NCBI GenBank assembly: GCA_023666125.1
Contig: JAMPCN010000001.1
Coordinates: 201,522 to 233,885 of the forward strand
DNA length: 32,364 nucleotides
Direction of reading: 5' to 3'
From: Bacillus sp. (in: firmicutes)
GTDB lineage: Bacteria; Bacillota; Clostridia; Lachnospirales; Lachnospiraceae
Shown: one piece after another, positions 31,142 through 32,364 of the stretch
Layout of the letters: every line of letters starts with the position of its first letter
How positions within the stretch are numbered: position 1 is the stretch's first letter
Notes under the pieces: generated by a model
Seen by the model: the letters and a program-made list of their open reading frames with translations, nothing else
Told to the model about the DNA's origin: nothing
Databases searched by the model: none
Program-made: the position numbers and the translations under genes

Positions 31142-32223
31142 TTTTCCGGAGAAGAGACGCTTCCCCGTTCGATAAGATTCCAGCCTAACTGTACGGATAC
31201 AGGGTTTCGGCCCTGTATTTTCTTTATCAGAAGTGAAACTGCGGCGGATGCCATTTCGTGTGTCTCGTGGGAAAGGGAAGTCAGCCGCGGGGTGGACAGT
31301 TCACTAAGATAACTGTTATCAAAACCGACGATGCTGATATCCTCCGGAACGCGGATATTGCGGTAGGACAGTTCCTTTATCAGCCAATAGGCTATTTCAT
31401 CATTATAACAGACAACAGCGGAGCAGGATTGCAGATTCTGTCGGATAAAATCGGATAAAAAGCGGGTATCCTGCTTTTCCTCTAATTGCAGCAGTTGTTC
31501 CATGGTAAACCAGAAAACGTTATCGTCATTGACGGGTATGCCGGATTCCAATAAAGAACGCATATAGCCAAGATAACGCTCCTGCCCTTGCAGTGTGTCC
31601 GATTGGAAAATGCCGGCAATTTGTTTGTGCCGTTGGTTTAATAAAAACTGTCCGAGCATATATCCGCCGGCATAGTTATCATCCTTGACATAGAGAGAAA
31701 GCGGAAGATTAGCATAATATCCGTGCAAGAAAACAATGTTGCATCCCTTGGCGGAAAGTTCTTCATATAAGTCGTAGTTCGGCGTCGGCAGCGCGCAGCG
31801 GGAGGGTTCTACAATCAGGCCGCGCGGAGGCGTTTTACACAGGCTTTGTAAAACGGCACGTTCCGTATCCGTCCGGTTTTTTGTGATAAAAACGGACAGA
31901 GAATAACTTTCTTTTGATAAAAGGGATTCCAAATCGCCGAGTAACGACGGAAAGATATATTCCGTATCGGAGGAAAGTAAAATAGCGATTTGGTTTTTGC
32001 TTTTTTCGGGAAGAAGTCCGGTTGCGTAAGAGCCGCTTCCCTGCTTTCTGGCAATCAGTTTTTCTTCCTCCAATAATAAAAGCGCCTGCCGCACGGTCTG
32101 GCGGCTGACTTGAAATCTTGCGCATAATTCTTTTTCCGTTGGCAGTTTGGAAATGCCGTGCGCTAAATTATCCGTCAATTCTTTTTTTAACTGTTCTGCC
32201 AATGTCCGGTATTTTTTACCCAT
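31138..32223 (-). CDS. GntR-LacI hybrid repressor, AraR-like
   Basis: This is a transcriptional repressor with an N-terminal GntR winged helix (about 1-70, with LPTEKELCARFQVSRQTVRQAL) and a C-terminal LacI/periplasmic-binding domain (about 75-361, ending SIVGFDNSYLSELSTPRLTS and LIERGSV). That order defines the AraR family, which responds to L-arabinose in Bacillus and relatives. The AraR operator consensus was not found in this window. A strong GGAGG precedes ATG 32223, and a good promoter lies upstream. It converges with the YesN gene, with overlapping stop codons at 31138-31141. It could control arabinan or arabinose use by genes outside the window; arabinose as the inducer is inferred. 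Confidence 0.9.
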   Translation of the reverse strand: MGKKYRTLAEQLKKELTDNLAHGISKLPTEKELCARFQVSRQTVRQALLLLEEEKLIARKQGSGSYATGLLPEKSKNQIAILLSSDTEYIFPSLLGDLESLLSKESYSLSVFITKNRTDTERAVLQSLCKTPPRGLIVEPSRCALPTPNYDLYEELSAKGCNIVFLHGYYANLPLSLYVKDDNYAGGYMLGQFLLNQRHKQIAGIFQSDTLQGQERYLGYMRSLLESGIPVNDDNVFWFTMEQLLQLEEKQDTRFLSDFIRQNLQSCSAVVCYNDEIAYWLIKELSYRNIRVPEDISIVGFDNSYLSELSTPRLTSLSHETHEMASAAVSLLIKKIQGRNPVSVQLGWNLIERGSVSSPEN

Positions 32224-32248
32224 GAATATGCCTCCGCTATTGCCTTCT

Positions 32249-32277
32249 ATTATAAAAATATCATAAATTTATCGCAA
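32249..32277 (-). promoter_or_regulatory. Promoter of the AraR-like repressor gene
   Basis: On the minus strand TTGCGA (32277-32272) and TATAAT (32254-32249) are spaced by exactly 17 bp, about 25 bp upstream of the start codon. The palindrome ATAAATTTAT (32263-32272) overlaps the -35 and spacer. Confidence 0.75.
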
Positions 32278-32329
32278 AATTAAGAGATTCTCATTTTTTT
32301 GATATAAAAATTTTATGATTTTCGCAAAA
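32263..32329. promoter_or_regulatory. Repeated palindrome plus CGCAAAA motifs, candidate auto-operator
   Basis: ATAAATTTAT (32263-32272) is followed by CGCAAAA, and ATAAAAATTTTAT (about 32304-32316) is followed a few bases later by TTTCGCAAAA. The two similar units, about 50 bp apart, sit over and upstream of the repressor promoter, where an autoregulatory LacI/AraR-type protein could bind in two places. The AT-richness makes chance occurrence possible. Confidence 0.35.
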
Positions 32330-32364
32330 GAAAAAGTAAAAAAACAACTTTTTGATTACTATAT

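Overview
The window looks like chromosomal DNA from an anaerobic, spore-forming gut Firmicute, most likely a Lachnospiraceae member. The reasons are strong AGGAGG-type ribosome binding sites, a pta-ackA pair, spmB, YesM/YesN-type two-component genes, a CUT1 sugar importer without its own ATPase gene, cytoplasmic pectin-oligosaccharide enzymes, and a GntR-LacI (AraR-type) repressor. The family assignment is inference; no 16S or other marker is present.

Region 1 (1-380) is the 3' end of a gene cut by the window edge, probably an Rpn-type (PD-(D/E)XK) nuclease/transposase with a heptad-repeat tail. Region 2 (about 515-12033) is a pectin or rhamnogalacturonan-I side-chain utilisation locus, all on the + strand behind a good sigma-A promoter. 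It encodes a lipoprotein sugar-binding protein, two CUT1 permeases, an SGNH/CE12-type acetylesterase, a GH43, an ankyrin-GH43 fusion, a MATE transporter and two tandem GH105-like proteins, the first of which has lost several active-site positions. No enzyme has a signal peptide. The picture is import of ready-made acetylated, arabinosylated oligosaccharides followed by cytoplasmic deacetylation, removal of arabinofuranose, and cleavage of unsaturated uronyl ends. A hairpin after the binding-protein gene and a terminator after the esterase gene probably grade expression along the locus.

Region 3 (12067-13288) has its own promoter and encodes a short-chain dehydrogenase resembling 3-alpha-hydroxysteroid dehydrogenases, followed by an NTF2/SnoaL-like small protein. 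Region 4 (13459-15810) is pta-ackA, ended by a strong terminator. Region 5 (15843-17572) is an AT-rich two-gene island: an ABC-type AAA ATPase overlapping by 4 bp a small protein with a TOPRIM-like start. It resembles the organisation of phage-defence pairs. Region 6 (17604-19070) holds a ROK sugar kinase and a lone spmB. Region 7 (19113-23884) is an ABC exporter (ATPase plus a very large FtsX/MacB-type permease with a heptad-repeat extracellular coil) and a MarR regulator.

Region 8 (23854-26881, minus strand) has a membrane-anchored DUF885 peptidase and a six-helix GGDEF protein. Region 9 (26982-31141, plus) is a three-gene sugar-sensing system: YesM-type histidine kinase, lipoprotein sugar-binding protein and YesN-type AraC response regulator. 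It converges on an AraR-like repressor gene (31138-32223, minus).

The most unusual signal outside the genes is a structured intergenic element present twice, just after stop codons at about 4202-4283 and 13290-13359. The two copies keep their helices by compensatory base changes. Other points worth checking are the AT-rich ATPase pair, the ankyrin-GH43 fusion, the degenerate GH105 paralogue, the steroid-dehydrogenase-like/NTF2 pair, and a possible five-codon leader ORF overlapping the spmB start. No tRNA, rRNA or CRISPR array was seen.
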